A stretch of DNA of 64,000 nt from [Clostridium] symbiosum (GCA_036419695.1 CP143946.1:1634001-1698000), one strand, 5' to 3'. Positions 24,641 through 33,391 are shown, counted from the first letter of the stretch. Translations and numbers: made by a program. The notes: generated by a model not told the origin, from the sequence alone.

Positions 24641-25705
24641 ATGAGACGAAAGATGACGGGTGTATTACTGGCGGCTGCAATGGCGGCATCACTGCTGAGC
24701 GGATGCGGCAGCAAACAGGAAGAGACAAAAGGAGCGGCAAAGACGGAGGAAAGTGCCGCCAAAGAGGCTGATAGTGAGGATACGAAGGCGGAGGAGCCAA
24801 AGACGGAGAAAAAAGCGGCGGGAGAGGAGCTCACGATCGCGATTGTTCCCTGGAATATGGCAATGTCTTTTGAGTCATCATTTGCCTACACCGCGCAGGA
24901 GGAGATTGAATCCAGGGGATGGAAAGCAGTAATCATGGATCCGGCCGGGGACTGGGCATCCGAATATACGATTATTGAGAATCTTGTCACACAGGGAGTG
25001 GATGGAATCATTTATACGGCTATCGATACGGACGGCGCCAACGATGCGGTGGCAATCGCCAGAGAAGCCGGAATCCCAATTGTAGACTTCGACTGCCTGG
25101 CATCGGACGGTACGGCCGATGCATCGGTGTGCTACGACGATTATCAGGGCGGAGTCATGGCGGCAGAGCAGAGCATGGAGGCTCTGGGAGGTAAAAAGAA
25201 TGCGCAGATTATTGTGTTTGAGGACGAGCCGTCCATCGCATCCAGCGGCCTGAGAATCAACGGATTTAAGGATTACCTGGCGGAGAATTATCCCGACGTG
25301 GAGGTAGTGATGAACCGGGCGTCGGACAGAACCTCCGACGGATGTTATATTTGGGCTACCGATATGATCACGGCATACCCGGATGCCGACGCCTTCTTCT
25401 GCTATTGGGCCGAGTGTACGATGGCAACATACAATGCGCTTCAGGATGCCGGTAAGACGGATGTCTACGTAATCGGATACGACGCAACCGAGGAGCAGAA
25501 AGAACTGATGGTGAATACGGGAGAGGACTGCAGACTTTACGCCAGCCCGGGTATGTCTTCCGTAAAGATGGCCGTCAAATGCGTGGAATTTATGGAACAG
25601 ATATTAAACGGAAAGTACACGAGAAGCGGTCCGGAGGACATCTTTGAATTCAAACCGGAACTGCTGACCGTGCATAATGCGAAGGAATTTGATATTGATA
25701 AGTAA
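24641..25705 (+). CDS. Solute-binding lipoprotein of the CUT2 importer
   Basis: A 354-residue lipoprotein with signal peptide and lipobox (MRRKMTGVLLAAAMAASLLS then GC). A Lys/Glu-rich linker of about 40 residues is followed by a type I periplasmic-binding fold resembling ribose-binding proteins (TIAIVPWNMAMSFESSFAYT, NLVTQGVDGIIYTAIDTDGA, GIPIVDFDC). It delivers the ligand to the RbsAC-like transporter. The segment AAEQSMEALGGKKNAQIIVF and the terminal domain match the family. AGGAG precedes ATG. Last gene of the operon. Confidence 0.9.
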   Translation: MRRKMTGVLLAAAMAASLLSGCGSKQEETKGAAKTEESAAKEADSEDTKAEEPKTEKKAAGEELTIAIVPWNMAMSFESSFAYTAQEEIESRGWKAVIMDPAGDWASEYTIIENLVTQGVDGIIYTAIDTDGANDAVAIAREAGIPIVDFDCLASDGTADASVCYDDYQGGVMAAEQSMEALGGKKNAQIIVFEDEPSIASSGLRINGFKDYLAENYPDVEVVMNRASDRTSDGCYIWATDMITAYPDADAFFCYWAECTMATYNALQDAGKTDVYVIGYDATEEQKELMVNTGEDCRLYASPGMSSVKMAVKCVEFMEQILNGKYTRSGPEDIFEFKPELLTVHNAKEFDIDK

Positions 25706-25905
25706 ATGCTTTTTCGCCATCGGCTCAATAGTTCATGGTCGAATACAAAGAATCAGGCCTGGAATGACTTCGCCGGATGATTTGCATGGATCACATGTAA
25801 GCGGCTTAAATACAGCCAATGGGCGTCCGATGATGGAGGGCGATATCATCTGGGACAGCATGAATGATATCGAAAGGAGCTATCCGGCGGAAATAATGTT
25901 CTTAT

Positions 25906-25941
25906 CGGGGCCAAAACGTATGAAAAAACGTTTTGGCCCCG
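25906..25941 (+). terminator. Terminator of the importer operon
   Basis: CGGGGCCAAAACGT and ACGTTTTGGCCCCG form a perfect 14-bp stem with an 8-nt loop. No gene was recognised in the remainder of 25706-26141; short ORFs there lack binding sites. Confidence 0.75.
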
Positions 25942-26141
25942 TTGCTCTGCTTCAAACGGAGCTTTTTCTGTTACTGTGTTCATAGGTAGTATTCCGCGAA
26001 GCTTCAAATAGCTGGTCTTGCCATGAATTTTGTAATTATGGTACAATGACCATAAAGTGGGCATTATACCTGCGCACACCGGTTTCTGCGGTTACCGTTG
26101 AAATCCGCCGCATATTCAAAAAAATGGGGGAACCGATACAT

Positions 26142-26744
26142 ATGAAAGATTTTATCAGGGATGATGATTTATTTTCACTCTGCGGCCTGAACTGCGGGCT
26201 CTGTACGATGCATATCGACGGGTACTGTCCCGGATGCGGGGGCGGGGAGGGAAACCAGTCCTGCCGGATTGCAAAATGCAGTTTGAAAAGAAACAGTGAA
26301 AACAGCAACAGTGAAAAAGACGGGCCCGGCAGGGGAAAAATAGATTACTGCCATCAATGTCCTGATTTTCCCTGCGAGAAATATGAAACGATTGATGAAT
26401 ACGATTCTTTCATCACGCACCGCAACAGGAGAAGGGATTTAGATAAGCACCGGAACATTGGGAAAGAAGCATATCAGGAGGAGCAGATAAGAAAGGCGGA
26501 GATACTCGGCGAACTTCTGGAAAAATATAACGACGGCCGCAGAAAAAGCTTCTTCTGCCTGGCGGTTAATCTCTTAGAATGCGATGAGCTGCAGGCGGTT
26601 ATGGATCAGGTGAAAGCCTGTCCGGATCAGGCTGGTCAAACGATAAAAGAGAGGGCGGCCTGTGTGGTAAAACTGCTGCAGGGCGCTGCCGACGAACGGG
26701 GGATTGTGTTGAAACTGAAAAAGAAAAATAAAAAGGAAAAATAA
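26142..26744 (+). CDS. DUF3795 family protein
   Basis: A 200-residue protein. The N-terminal 85 residues carry the DUF3795 cysteine pattern (CGLNCGLCTMHIDGYCPGCG, SCRIAKC, CHQCPDFPCEKY). The remainder is helical and charged, ending in a run of lysines (KLKKKNKKEK). Compared with the protein at 4446-4712 it has an extra helical domain of about 110 residues. The family has no established function; metal binding is likely from the cysteines. ATG 26142 has GGGGGA upstream; earlier in-frame starts do not. Confidence 0.72.
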   Translation: MKDFIRDDDLFSLCGLNCGLCTMHIDGYCPGCGGGEGNQSCRIAKCSLKRNSENSNSEKDGPGRGKIDYCHQCPDFPCEKYETIDEYDSFITHRNRRRDLDKHRNIGKEAYQEEQIRKAEILGELLEKYNDGRRKSFFCLAVNLLECDELQAVMDQVKACPDQAGQTIKERAACVVKLLQGAADERGIVLKLKKKNKKEK

Positions 26745-26771
26745 ACTATATTAATTATATTATTTAAGGTA

Positions 26772-26800
26772 TTGACATAAAATTTTTATTCAATTATGCT
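26772..26800 (+). promoter_or_regulatory. Promoter of the C45 acyltransferase gene
   Basis: TTGACA (26772-26777) and TATGCT (26795-26800) are 17 bp apart, 50 bp before the start codon. Confidence 0.75.
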
Positions 26801-26849
26801 CAATTTAAGAGTTACCGGTGGCTCTCAAAACAAAAAAGGAGAGCAAATT

Positions 26850-27893
26850 ATGTATCATGCAAGGTTTAAGGGAACACATTACGAAATCGGATTAAAATGG
26901 GGCGGCCTGCTGCTGAAAAACGGCAGGAGTCTGCTGGAAGGAGTTCCTTTCCCAATCACGGAGGAGAGGATTTCATTCAGCAGGCAGTGTCTTCCGTTTT
27001 ATCAGGAGTATTATCCCGAAGTGCTGGAAGAGATAGAGGGAATTGCAAAGGGACAGAAGATCCCTTCAGACCAACTGTTGGCTGTGCTCCTGGGCATGTA
27101 CTGCATTATGCCGGAAAATAAATGTTCCTGCGTGGCTTTTAAGAGTGAAGGCCATATCATTCTGGCCAGAAACAGCGATTTTCTGACCGCGATTGAGAAA
27201 CTGTATATGAATTGCATTTATAAGTTTGAGACATCCGGGGTTGAGACATCGGGAAAAGGCGGGCTCACGTACTCCTTCCAGGGCAACACCACCGCATTTG
27301 TGGAAATGGAGGACGGCGTGAACGAGCACGGCCTGGCGATTGGGTTGACATCCGTGTATCCTGCCGTTCTGGGCGTCGGCCTGAATGCCGGTATGCTTCT
27401 GCGGTACGGCCTGGAACGGTGCAGGACGGTGAAGGAGTTTACGGAGGCGCTGAAAGTGCTTCCCATTGCATCCAGCCAGACGTTTACCGCGGCCGACCAG
27501 TCGGGAGATATTGCCGTTATTGAGTGTAACTGTGAGAGGATAAGTGTGGAACGTCCGGACGGGAGGCGCGGATATGTTTCGGCCGTCAATTCATTCCATT
27601 CTGAGAAAATGCAGCGGTATGTGTGCCGGGATATTGACGACTGGAACGCAGAAGAGCGGTATCAGACGATTGAAACAGCGTTTCGCTCGGATGAAATGCG
27701 GGATATGGAATTTGCAGAACGGTTATTGTCGGGCTGCTACGGTTTTATATGCCAGTATGACCGCAGCACGGGAAAGGACACGGTGTGGTCGGCTGTCTAT
27801 GACTTGGAAACACTGGAAATCCGGCGCTGTGAGGGAAATCCCTCCAGGAAGAAATTCAGGCAGGATACGCGCTTTTTGATTTCGGGACAGTAA
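26850..27893 (+). CDS. C45-type autoproteolytic acyltransferase/hydrolase
   Basis: A 347-residue N-terminal-nucleophile enzyme related to isopenicillin N acyltransferase and clostridial conjugated amide hydrolases. Such enzymes cleave themselves before a Cys that becomes the nucleophile. The expected site is NKCSCVAF, with C92 the best candidate (C94 possible), followed by ILARNSDF, which supplies oxyanion and substrate contacts. Later family motifs are GVNEHGLAIGLTSVYP and YVSAVNSFHS. It would hydrolyse or transfer acyl groups of linear amides. ATG 26850 follows AAAGGAGAGC; upstream codons lack a site. Monocistronic between a consensus promoter and the hairpin at 27943. Confidence 0.8.
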   Translation: MYHARFKGTHYEIGLKWGGLLLKNGRSLLEGVPFPITEERISFSRQCLPFYQEYYPEVLEEIEGIAKGQKIPSDQLLAVLLGMYCIMPENKCSCVAFKSEGHIILARNSDFLTAIEKLYMNCIYKFETSGVETSGKGGLTYSFQGNTTAFVEMEDGVNEHGLAIGLTSVYPAVLGVGLNAGMLLRYGLERCRTVKEFTEALKVLPIASSQTFTAADQSGDIAVIECNCERISVERPDGRRGYVSAVNSFHSEKMQRYVCRDIDDWNAEERYQTIETAFRSDEMRDMEFAERLLSGCYGFICQYDRSTGKDTVWSAVYDLETLEIRRCEGNPSRKKFRQDTRFLISGQ

Positions 27894-27942
27894 CGGCAAA
27901 GAAATCTGCTGCCGGAAAATAGCTTAGAGGCCTGAGAAGATA

Positions 27943-27983
27943 CTGCGCCGGGGCAGGAATGAACCTTTTCCGCTCCGGCGCAG
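27943..27983. terminator. Bidirectional terminator between the C45 and HxlR genes
   Basis: CTGCGCCGG...CCGGCGCAG forms the base of a 17-bp stem with two mismatches and an AT-rich loop, between convergent genes. T-rich sequence follows at 28000 on the plus strand. Confidence 0.65.
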
Positions 27984-28015
27984 ACGGCGTTTCGGGATTT
28001 TTACCTTTGGCCCCA

Positions 28016-28345
28016 TCAGGTGTCCTGGCTGTTCTTATAGGCCGTTCCCCAGGCCACCATGGAATCCAGAATCGGCTTCAGGCTGTAACCCGTCTCTGTC
28101 AGGGAATATTCCACCCGGGGAGGAACTTCGGCATAGACTTTGCGGTTGATAAGCCCGGCGCTTTCCATTGCGCGCAGATTGCTGGTCAAAACCTTCTGGG
28201 TAATGCCGGTGACGGAACGCATCAGTTCGTTGAAACGTTTTGTCCCGGTCAGTAAATCGCGGATAATGAGCACCTTCCATTTTTCGCCGATGAGCTGCAG
28301 CGTCATCTCCACCGGGCAGTCGGGATAATTTTTTGTTGAATCCAT
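28016..28345 (-). CDS. HxlR family transcriptional regulator
   Basis: HxlR proteins are small winged-helix regulators responding to aldehydes, electrophiles or redox stress, often through an N-terminal cysteine. This one has 109 residues with CPVEMTLQLIGEKWKVLIIR, LLTGTKRFNELMRSVTGITQ, KVLTSNLRAMESAGLI and VEYSLTETGYSLKPIL. The start at 28345 has AAGGAGG; a longer frame running to 28453 passes through a non-coding repeat array and is rejected. The upstream region carries at least six tandem 19-bp repeats (28372-28504) on which this regulator may act. Confidence 0.87.
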   Translation of the reverse strand: MDSTKNYPDCPVEMTLQLIGEKWKVLIIRDLLTGTKRFNELMRSVTGITQKVLTSNLRAMESAGLINRKVYAEVPPRVEYSLTETGYSLKPILDSMVAWGTAYKNSQDT

Positions 28346-28352
28346 ATGTACA

Positions 28353-28504
28353 TCAGCCTCCTTAATGACTGTATCCAAACGTAATGACACTATCAAAACA
28401 AAATGCTGATATCGAACGGTAATGACAATATCGAACCGTAATGTCACTATCAAAATGCAATGCCGACATCAAAACGCAATAACAGTATCAAAACAGGTAT
28501 ACAT
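28353..28504. repeat. 19-bp tandem direct repeat array upstream of the HxlR gene
   Basis: Six consecutive units of exactly 19 bp start at 28372, 28391, 28410, 28429, 28448 and 28467, with consensus TATCRAAACGNAATGNCAN. A seventh (28486-28504) and a preceding unit (28353-28371, keeping TAATGAC in phase and overlapping the HxlR binding site) are degenerate. The period is not a multiple of 3, so this is not coding. The array fills the divergent region between the HxlR gene and the response regulator gene and looks like a multi-site operator. Confidence 0.8.
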
Positions 28505-28586
28505 CTTACATAAACGGTATCTAACAATTTTATACTATTGAACCATGATTTTCAACTTTATAAAAAGAAATATGAGGACTCAGAGA

Positions 28587-29258
28587 ATGAATCACATTTT
28601 AATAGTGGAAGATGACAGGGAGATTGCAGAAAATTTATTGTTTCTCCTGGGGAAAGAAGGCTTTTCGGCGGAGACGGCCGCAACCAGGGAGGAGGCGCTC
28701 GAAAAAACCGCCCGAAAACGGTTTGATTTGATCCTGATGGATGTCATGCTGCCCGATGGAAACGGATACTCTCTCTGCACGACAATCAAAAGAGAGACGG
28801 ATATACCGGTTATTTTCCTGACCGCAATGGGAGATGAGGGCAGCATTGTTACGGGCTTTGATTTGGGCGCGGATGATTATATTGCAAAACCGTTTAAACC
28901 CCTGGAACTGATTTCACGCGTGAAAAATACGCTCAGGAGGAGTGGGAAAAGCTGTTCGCTGTTTCTGCTCGACGGTCTGGAAGTGGATACCGTAAAAGGC
29001 ATTGTCAGGAGAAATGGAAAGGAGATTATGCTGACCGCGTTGGAATACAGGCTTTTACTTGTCTTCTTAAACCGACAGGGGGAAGTCCTTTCCAGGATGA
29101 GGCTGCTGGAGGAGATATGGGATATTGCCGGTGACTATGTAAATGACAATACGCTCACCGTTTATATCAAGCGCCTCCGGGAAAAGATAGAGGAAGATCC
29201 GGCCAATCCGCGGATTATTATGACGGTCCGGGGGAGAGGCTACAGAGTCGGAGAATAA
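28587..29258 (+). CDS. OmpR family response regulator (BceR/VanR-like)
   Basis: A 223-residue two-domain regulator: receiver with VEDDREIAENLL, phospho-acceptor in LILMDVMLPDGNGYSL and lysine in ADDYIAKPFKPLELI; winged helix with TALEYRLLLVFLNRQGEVLS and NTLTVYIKRLREKI. Start 28587 is chosen over 28545 because GAGGA lies at proper distance. It overlaps the kinase gene by one base and is followed by an ABC transporter, the arrangement of peptide-antibiotic sensing modules. The direct repeats at 30397-30414 in front of the transporter are its likely target. Confidence 0.9.
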   Translation: MNHILIVEDDREIAENLLFLLGKEGFSAETAATREEALEKTARKRFDLILMDVMLPDGNGYSLCTTIKRETDIPVIFLTAMGDEGSIVTGFDLGADDYIAKPFKPLELISRVKNTLRRSGKSCSLFLLDGLEVDTVKGIVRRNGKEIMLTALEYRLLLVFLNRQGEVLSRMRLLEEIWDIAGDYVNDNTLTVYIKRLREKIEEDPANPRIIMTVRGRGYRVGE

Positions 29259-30265
29259 TGATGAGATTATTAAGAAATCCGGAATTAAAGGTAGTCGTGG
29301 GAATTTATCTGTTGTTTTCTGTGGCTTCATCGGCTGCGGCTGCAGTGTGGAACCCGTTTTTTGCCCTGTATGTGGCGGTAGTCTGTCTGATTGCCGGAAT
29401 TATTTTTATTTGCTTTACGAAAAAAAGATATGACCGTCTGGTGGAGCTGTCCGCCGAACTGGATGAAATACTGCACGGCGAAGGAGGAATTTCCATGCTT
29501 CCCGATCGGGAGGGGGAACTGGCGGTTCTCGGAAGCAAGATCTATAAGATGACGGTCCGTTTACAGGAGCAGGCGGAGGAATTGGGGAGGGAGAAGGCAT
29601 TTCTTCAGAATTCATTGGAAGATATCTCCCATCAGGTGAAAACGCCTCTGACCACGATCCGTCTGCTCCTGAAACGGATAAGAGAAGCCACGGACGAGAA
29701 GGAAAAATTTGAAGCATTTTATGACATGGACCGGCTTCTGACAAGGACGGAATGGCTGATTGCCACGCTGTTGAAAATTGCGAGGCTGGAGTCGGGAACC
29801 CTGGAGTTTAAAAGTGAGCCAATGTCTGTTTCACAGCTTCTTGAAAGGGCGCTGGAACCTCTGGAAATACCAATGGAATTAAAGGGGCAGACCCTGCTTG
29901 TGGAGGGGACGGAAAACTCCTTTTATACAGGGGATTTGCTGTGGTCCGCCGAGGCTCTGGGCAATGTCCTTAAAAATTGTGTGGAACATACGCCGGAGGG
30001 CGGAACCATCATGGTTTGTGCGGATGAGAATCCAGTCTATACCCGGATTCGGATAAGAGATAATGGGGACGGTTTCGCAGAGGAAGATTTAAGCCGTCTA
30101 TTCGAGCGTTTTTACAGGGGAAAGAATATCCAGCCGGGCGGCGCCGGAATCGGCCTGGCGCTGGCGGGTATGATAATCAGAAAGCAGAACGGAACCATCA
30201 GGGCGGGGAATATAGAGGACGGCGGCGCAGAATTTGATATCCGGTTTTATAAGGGAGCGGTTTAA
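29258..30265 (+). CDS. Sensor histidine kinase (BceS-like neighbourhood)
   Basis: A 335-residue kinase with two close membrane segments at its N-terminus (residues 11-52) and almost no extracellular loop, the intramembrane-sensing type that relies on a partner transporter. A HAMP-like linker precedes the His box EDISHQVKTPLTTIRLLLKR. The ATPase domain shows GNVLKNCVEHTP, RDNGDGFAEEDLSRLFERFY and GGAGIGLALAGM. It partners the regulator at 28587; the FtsX-type permease at 31212 would be its signal source. Confidence 0.9.
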   Translation: MMRLLRNPELKVVVGIYLLFSVASSAAAAVWNPFFALYVAVVCLIAGIIFICFTKKRYDRLVELSAELDEILHGEGGISMLPDREGELAVLGSKIYKMTVRLQEQAEELGREKAFLQNSLEDISHQVKTPLTTIRLLLKRIREATDEKEKFEAFYDMDRLLTRTEWLIATLLKIARLESGTLEFKSEPMSVSQLLERALEPLEIPMELKGQTLLVEGTENSFYTGDLLWSAEALGNVLKNCVEHTPEGGTIMVCADENPVYTRIRIRDNGDGFAEEDLSRLFERFYRGKNIQPGGAGIGLALAGMIIRKQNGTIRAGNIEDGGAEFDIRFYKGAV

Positions 30266-30308
30266 GACTCCCTTTTTTAATACCTCAGGAAAGGCCTCCT
30301 ATTATATT

Positions 30309-30360
30309 AAAAAAGCCCTCCGGGCAGGAGCGCACTGCGGCGGAGAGGGCTCTTCCTTCT
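30309..30360 (+). terminator. Terminator and shared intergenic motif after the kinase gene
   Basis: GCCCTC (30315-30320) pairs with GAGGGC (30345-30350), in a GC-rich hairpin with A-run before and TCTTCCTTCT after. Its loop contains CCGGGCAGGAGCGCACT, nearly identical to segments at 7335-7355 and 7270-7290. Confidence 0.55.
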
Positions 30361-30396
30361 CCGGGAACCGGAATATGACAATATTGTTATAATAGA

Positions 30397-30429
30397 TTCA
30401 CCGGTCTGTCACCGGGTTTCGGGTATAAT
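30397..30429 (+). promoter_or_regulatory. Response-regulator-type promoter of the ABC transporter operon
   Basis: TTCACCG-N4-GTCACCG (30397-30403, 30408-30414), then 9 bp, then TATAAT (30424-30429). No -35 box is needed if the regulator occupies the repeats. The start would be near 30436, giving an 85-nt leader. Confidence 0.65.
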
Positions 30430-30448
30430 ATCGGCATCTGCACAGTGG

Positions 30449-30512
30449 ATATTATACCTGAGCATAACCGCAGAGCGGATATCATACCTGCGCCTATGGC
30501 GGCAGAGACAGG
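30449..30512. repeat. Imperfect 31-bp direct repeat in the transporter leader
   Basis: Two copies of about 31 bp, beginning GGATATTATACCTG and GGATATCATACCTG and continuing GCNTA...GCAGAG. A single related segment (GGGCATTATACCTGCGC) occurs at 26059-26075, upstream of the DUF3795 gene. Confidence 0.55.
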
Positions 30513-30520
30513 AGGAATGA

Positions 30521-31210
30521 ATGGAGATACTGAGAGTGGAACATCTGTGTAAGGAATATGGAAAAGGCGGAAACAGGGTGGATGCCCTGAAAGACGTCTG
30601 TTTCTCCGTGGAAAAAGGGGAATTTGTGGCAGTGATAGGACAGTCAGGCTCAGGGAAGTCTACGCTTCTTCACCTGGCCGGGGGAGTGGATATACCCTCT
30701 TCCGGGCATATCTATGTGGACGGCTGTGACCTCTATTCCAAGAGCAGAAAGGAGCTGGCGATATTCCGCCGCAGGCAGGTGGGTCTGATTTACCAGTTTT
30801 ATAACTTGATACCGGTGCTGAATGTGGTGGACAATATGACCCTTCCCGTAAAACTGGATGGACAGAAGATAAACAAAGCGCGTCTGGAGGAGCTGCTGGA
30901 GATTCTGAACCTGAAGGACCGTGCCGGCCATCTGCCGGGCCAGCTCTCCGGCGGACAGCAGCAGAGAGTGGCAATCGGCAGGGCTCTTATGAACGCCCCG
31001 GCCCTTGTCCTGGCAGATGAACCGACGGGGAACCTCGACAGCGTGAACAGCCAGGAAATTATGGAATTGTTTAAATACTCCAATAAAAAGTACCGTCAAA
31101 CAATGATTATCATCACTCACGACGAACAGGTCGCGCTTCAGGCCGATCGGATTATCCGGCTGGAAGACGGCAGGATTGTTTCAGACAGCCGGAACAGAGG
31201 GGAGGAATAA
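30521..31210 (+). CDS. ABC transporter ATPase (BceA/MacB-like)
   Basis: A 229-residue nucleotide-binding protein with Walker A GQSGSGKST, Q-loop YQFYNLIPVLNVVDNMTLP, signature LSGGQQQRV and Walker B LVLADEPTGNLDS. The LIPVLNV and TGNLDS motifs mark the MacB/LolD/BceA group that drives FtsX-type permeases. With the permease at 31212 and the two-component system at 28587-30265 it forms a BceRS-BceAB-like module. Such modules detect and resist cell-wall-active peptides such as bacitracin. Confidence 0.92.
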   Translation: MEILRVEHLCKEYGKGGNRVDALKDVCFSVEKGEFVAVIGQSGSGKSTLLHLAGGVDIPSSGHIYVDGCDLYSKSRKELAIFRRRQVGLIYQFYNLIPVLNVVDNMTLPVKLDGQKINKARLEELLEILNLKDRAGHLPGQLSGGQQQRVAIGRALMNAPALVLADEPTGNLDSVNSQEIMELFKYSNKKYRQTMIIITHDEQVALQADRIIRLEDGRIVSDSRNRGEE

Positions 31211-31211
31211 A

Positions 31212-33191
31212 ATGCTTTGGAAAGAATATTCCAGGAATTATTTAAAATACAACAGGGCTTCCAGCTTCTCCGTCGTGGCGGCCTCGTTCGTGGCATCCCT
31301 TTTTATCTCTTTTATAACGGCATTATTTTATAATATGCGTGTGGATCAGCTTAGAAGGGCGGCGGTGGAGGGCAGGGAACAGGAGGCTGCACAGCTTACG
31401 ATGCTGACCTGGTTTTATATTGCCGTGATGTTTCTTGTGTGTACGGCGATGGCGCTTGTGCTGTACCATGCATTTGTCATGGGGGCCAATGAGAGGCTGC
31501 ATCAGCTTGGAATTTTGCAAAGTACGGGCGCCACGCCGGGGCAGATCCGTATCTGCCTGTTTCAGGAGGCTCTTGCACTCAGCTTTTTTCCGGTACTTAC
31601 GGGAATTGCCGCCGGAGCCGGATTGACGGTTCTTTTTTTCAGGATGGCAGAAAAAATGACGGAACCGCTGGGAATTGAACCCTCGGTATTCGTATATCAT
31701 CCCCTGCTTTTTATAGCGACGTTTGCAGTCTGTGCGGCCACGGTTTTGACGGCCGGAGCCAGGGCGGCGTTGAGGCTCGGCAGAATCAGCACCCTGGATG
31801 CAATTTGCGGAGGAAGGGAGCATCCGGACGGTAAAATACCCTCGTATCTATTTTTTCCAAAGCTCTTTGGAATCGAATGGGAGATTGCCGCAAAATCATT
31901 ATATTTACGCCGCAGGGCCTATAGGACATCGGCGATTTCCCTGACACTTTCCTTTTTTACCTTCGGGATTTTTTTAAATTTCTGGGCGCTGTCCGGAGTC
32001 AGTACCCAGTATACGTATTTTGAGCGTTACAGAAAGGTCTGGGATTTGATGGTGACACTCAAACAACAGCCGGAAACGGACACCGGGCTTCTGAGTGATA
32101 TTCGGAAAATAAACGAAATTTCCGAATGCACCGCATACCGGAAGCTGCAGGGCTGGACCCTGATTGGAGAAGATATGCTGTCGGAGGAACTTAAAGCGGC
32201 GGGAGGAATCGAGGCTCTAAAAGATACGGGAATCACAAAAAGAGGAGAGAAATACCTGGTTGAGACTCCTGTTGTGGTTCTGGATGATGAAAGTTTTAAG
32301 GTATTTTTAAAGAAAGCGGGAATTGACGTTCCGGATGTGGAGACTGTAACCGTAAATAGAATCTGGGATAATATCAACAGCCATTTCAGAGAGAAAACTT
32401 ACCTTCCGTTTTTAGCTGCGGAAGAAAAAACTGCTTATATATGGGGCGGCCGGGAGGAACCTCAGACGGACGGCGGTGAAGGCCGGACGGATGAAAGCGG
32501 CATGTTCCGGCTGGAGCCAGGGGCATTTGCGGAAGAGGGTCCGGATTTGAGGGAGGAATTTGGGAATTTTTCACTTGTCCGGATCGTGCCGGAGAGCGTA
32601 TATCAAAAGAAACTGGCCGCTGTCTTTCCCGACGATGTGATGTACTTTAAAATCAAAGCCGTTTCGGAGGAAAAAATAGAGGCGGCCGAAGAAAAACTGA
32701 CTGGTCTGCTCCGGGGAACGTATGAGTATCAGCTGGAAAACAGAAAGACGGAAGAAGCGTTTGAGGAAAAGGTCCGGGAAGGATATAAAGTCCTGGTGGG
32801 AACTCTGTGCGGGCTGCTGGCATTTGTGGGGATTGTAAATGTATTCGCAAATACACTTGGGGGCGTTTATATGAGGAGACGGGAATTTGCCAGATACCTG
32901 TCGGTGGGGTTCACTCCGGGAGGCCTGGCCAAAATCCTGGCAATGGAAAGCTGTATCACGGCGCTGAAGCCGATCCTTATCAGCCTTCCCTTTCAAATCA
33001 TGTTTGTCCTTTTTGCGGTAAATGCAAGCAGACTCCGGCTCAGTGATTATCTGCCGGTGATGCCCCTGCTTCCCATGGCTGCATTTGCAGGCGCCGTTTT
33101 CCTGTCGGTCGGTGCGGCCTATTATATGGCCGGAAGAAAAATAACCGGCCTTAATATTGTGGAAGGTTTAAAGGATGATACGATGTTTTGA
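31212..33191 (+). CDS. FtsX-domain ABC permease (BceB-like)
   Basis: A 659-residue membrane protein. Four membrane segments occur in the N-terminal 270 residues around an FtsX domain (LGILQSTGATPGQIRICLFQ). A large extracellular domain of about 220 residues lies between the hydrophobic stretches at about 290 and 530. Three or four C-terminal segments form the second FtsX unit (RRREFARYLSVGFTPGGLAK). This large loop is the hallmark of BceB-type permeases that bind peptide antibiotic-lipid complexes and signal to a small kinase. ATG 31212 lies 1 bp after the ATPase stop with GAGGAA upstream. Confidence 0.88.
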   Translation: MLWKEYSRNYLKYNRASSFSVVAASFVASLFISFITALFYNMRVDQLRRAAVEGREQEAAQLTMLTWFYIAVMFLVCTAMALVLYHAFVMGANERLHQLGILQSTGATPGQIRICLFQEALALSFFPVLTGIAAGAGLTVLFFRMAEKMTEPLGIEPSVFVYHPLLFIATFAVCAATVLTAGARAALRLGRISTLDAICGGREHPDGKIPSYLFFPKLFGIEWEIAAKSLYLRRRAYRTSAISLTLSFFTFGIFLNFWALSGVSTQYTYFERYRKVWDLMVTLKQQPETDTGLLSDIRKINEISECTAYRKLQGWTLIGEDMLSEELKAAGGIEALKDTGITKRGEKYLVETPVVVLDDESFKVFLKKAGIDVPDVETVTVNRIWDNINSHFREKTYLPFLAAEEKTAYIWGGREEPQTDGGEGRTDESGMFRLEPGAFAEEGPDLREEFGNFSLVRIVPESVYQKKLAAVFPDDVMYFKIKAVSEEKIEAAEEKLTGLLRGTYEYQLENRKTEEAFEEKVREGYKVLVGTLCGLLAFVGIVNVFANTLGGVYMRRREFARYLSVGFTPGGLAKILAMESCITALKPILISLPFQIMFVLFAVNASRLRLSDYLPVMPLLPMAAFAGAVFLSVGAAYYMAGRKITGLNIVEGLKDDTMF

Positions 33192-33344
33192 GGACGCTTG
33201 CTATCTTTACCATAAGATGATAAAATATCGGTAATTAAATAGTTACCACAGACATTGTATGTATTCTGCTTCTTAATATTACAAAGCGCGTTATTGTTTA
33301 CACTGCAGCCGTTCCGGCTTTTATGCAGACAGTAATGGAAACAT

Positions 33345-33391
33345 GCCCTGCGTGTCTTAGCGGCCTCTGCCGCAGGCCGGCAGGGCGTTTT
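33345..33391 (+). terminator. Terminator before the methyltransferase gene
   Basis: GCCCTGC (33345-33351) pairs with GCAGGGC (33380-33386), enclosing CGGCCT/AGGCCG, and is followed by GTTTTG. The remaining part of 33192-33447 holds no recognised gene. Confidence 0.65.

Noticed and set aside
25677..25985. 102-residue ORF after the binding-protein gene
   Set aside because: It starts inside the lipoprotein gene in another frame and runs through the terminator hairpin; no binding site.
28346..28453. N-terminal extension of the HxlR gene
   Set aside because: The extra codons translate the tandem repeat array; the strong ribosome-binding site is in front of 28345.
28353..28504. CRISPR-like array
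   Set aside because: Units are contiguous 19-bp degenerate repeats with no unique spacers and no cas genes nearby; treated as an operator-like tandem array.
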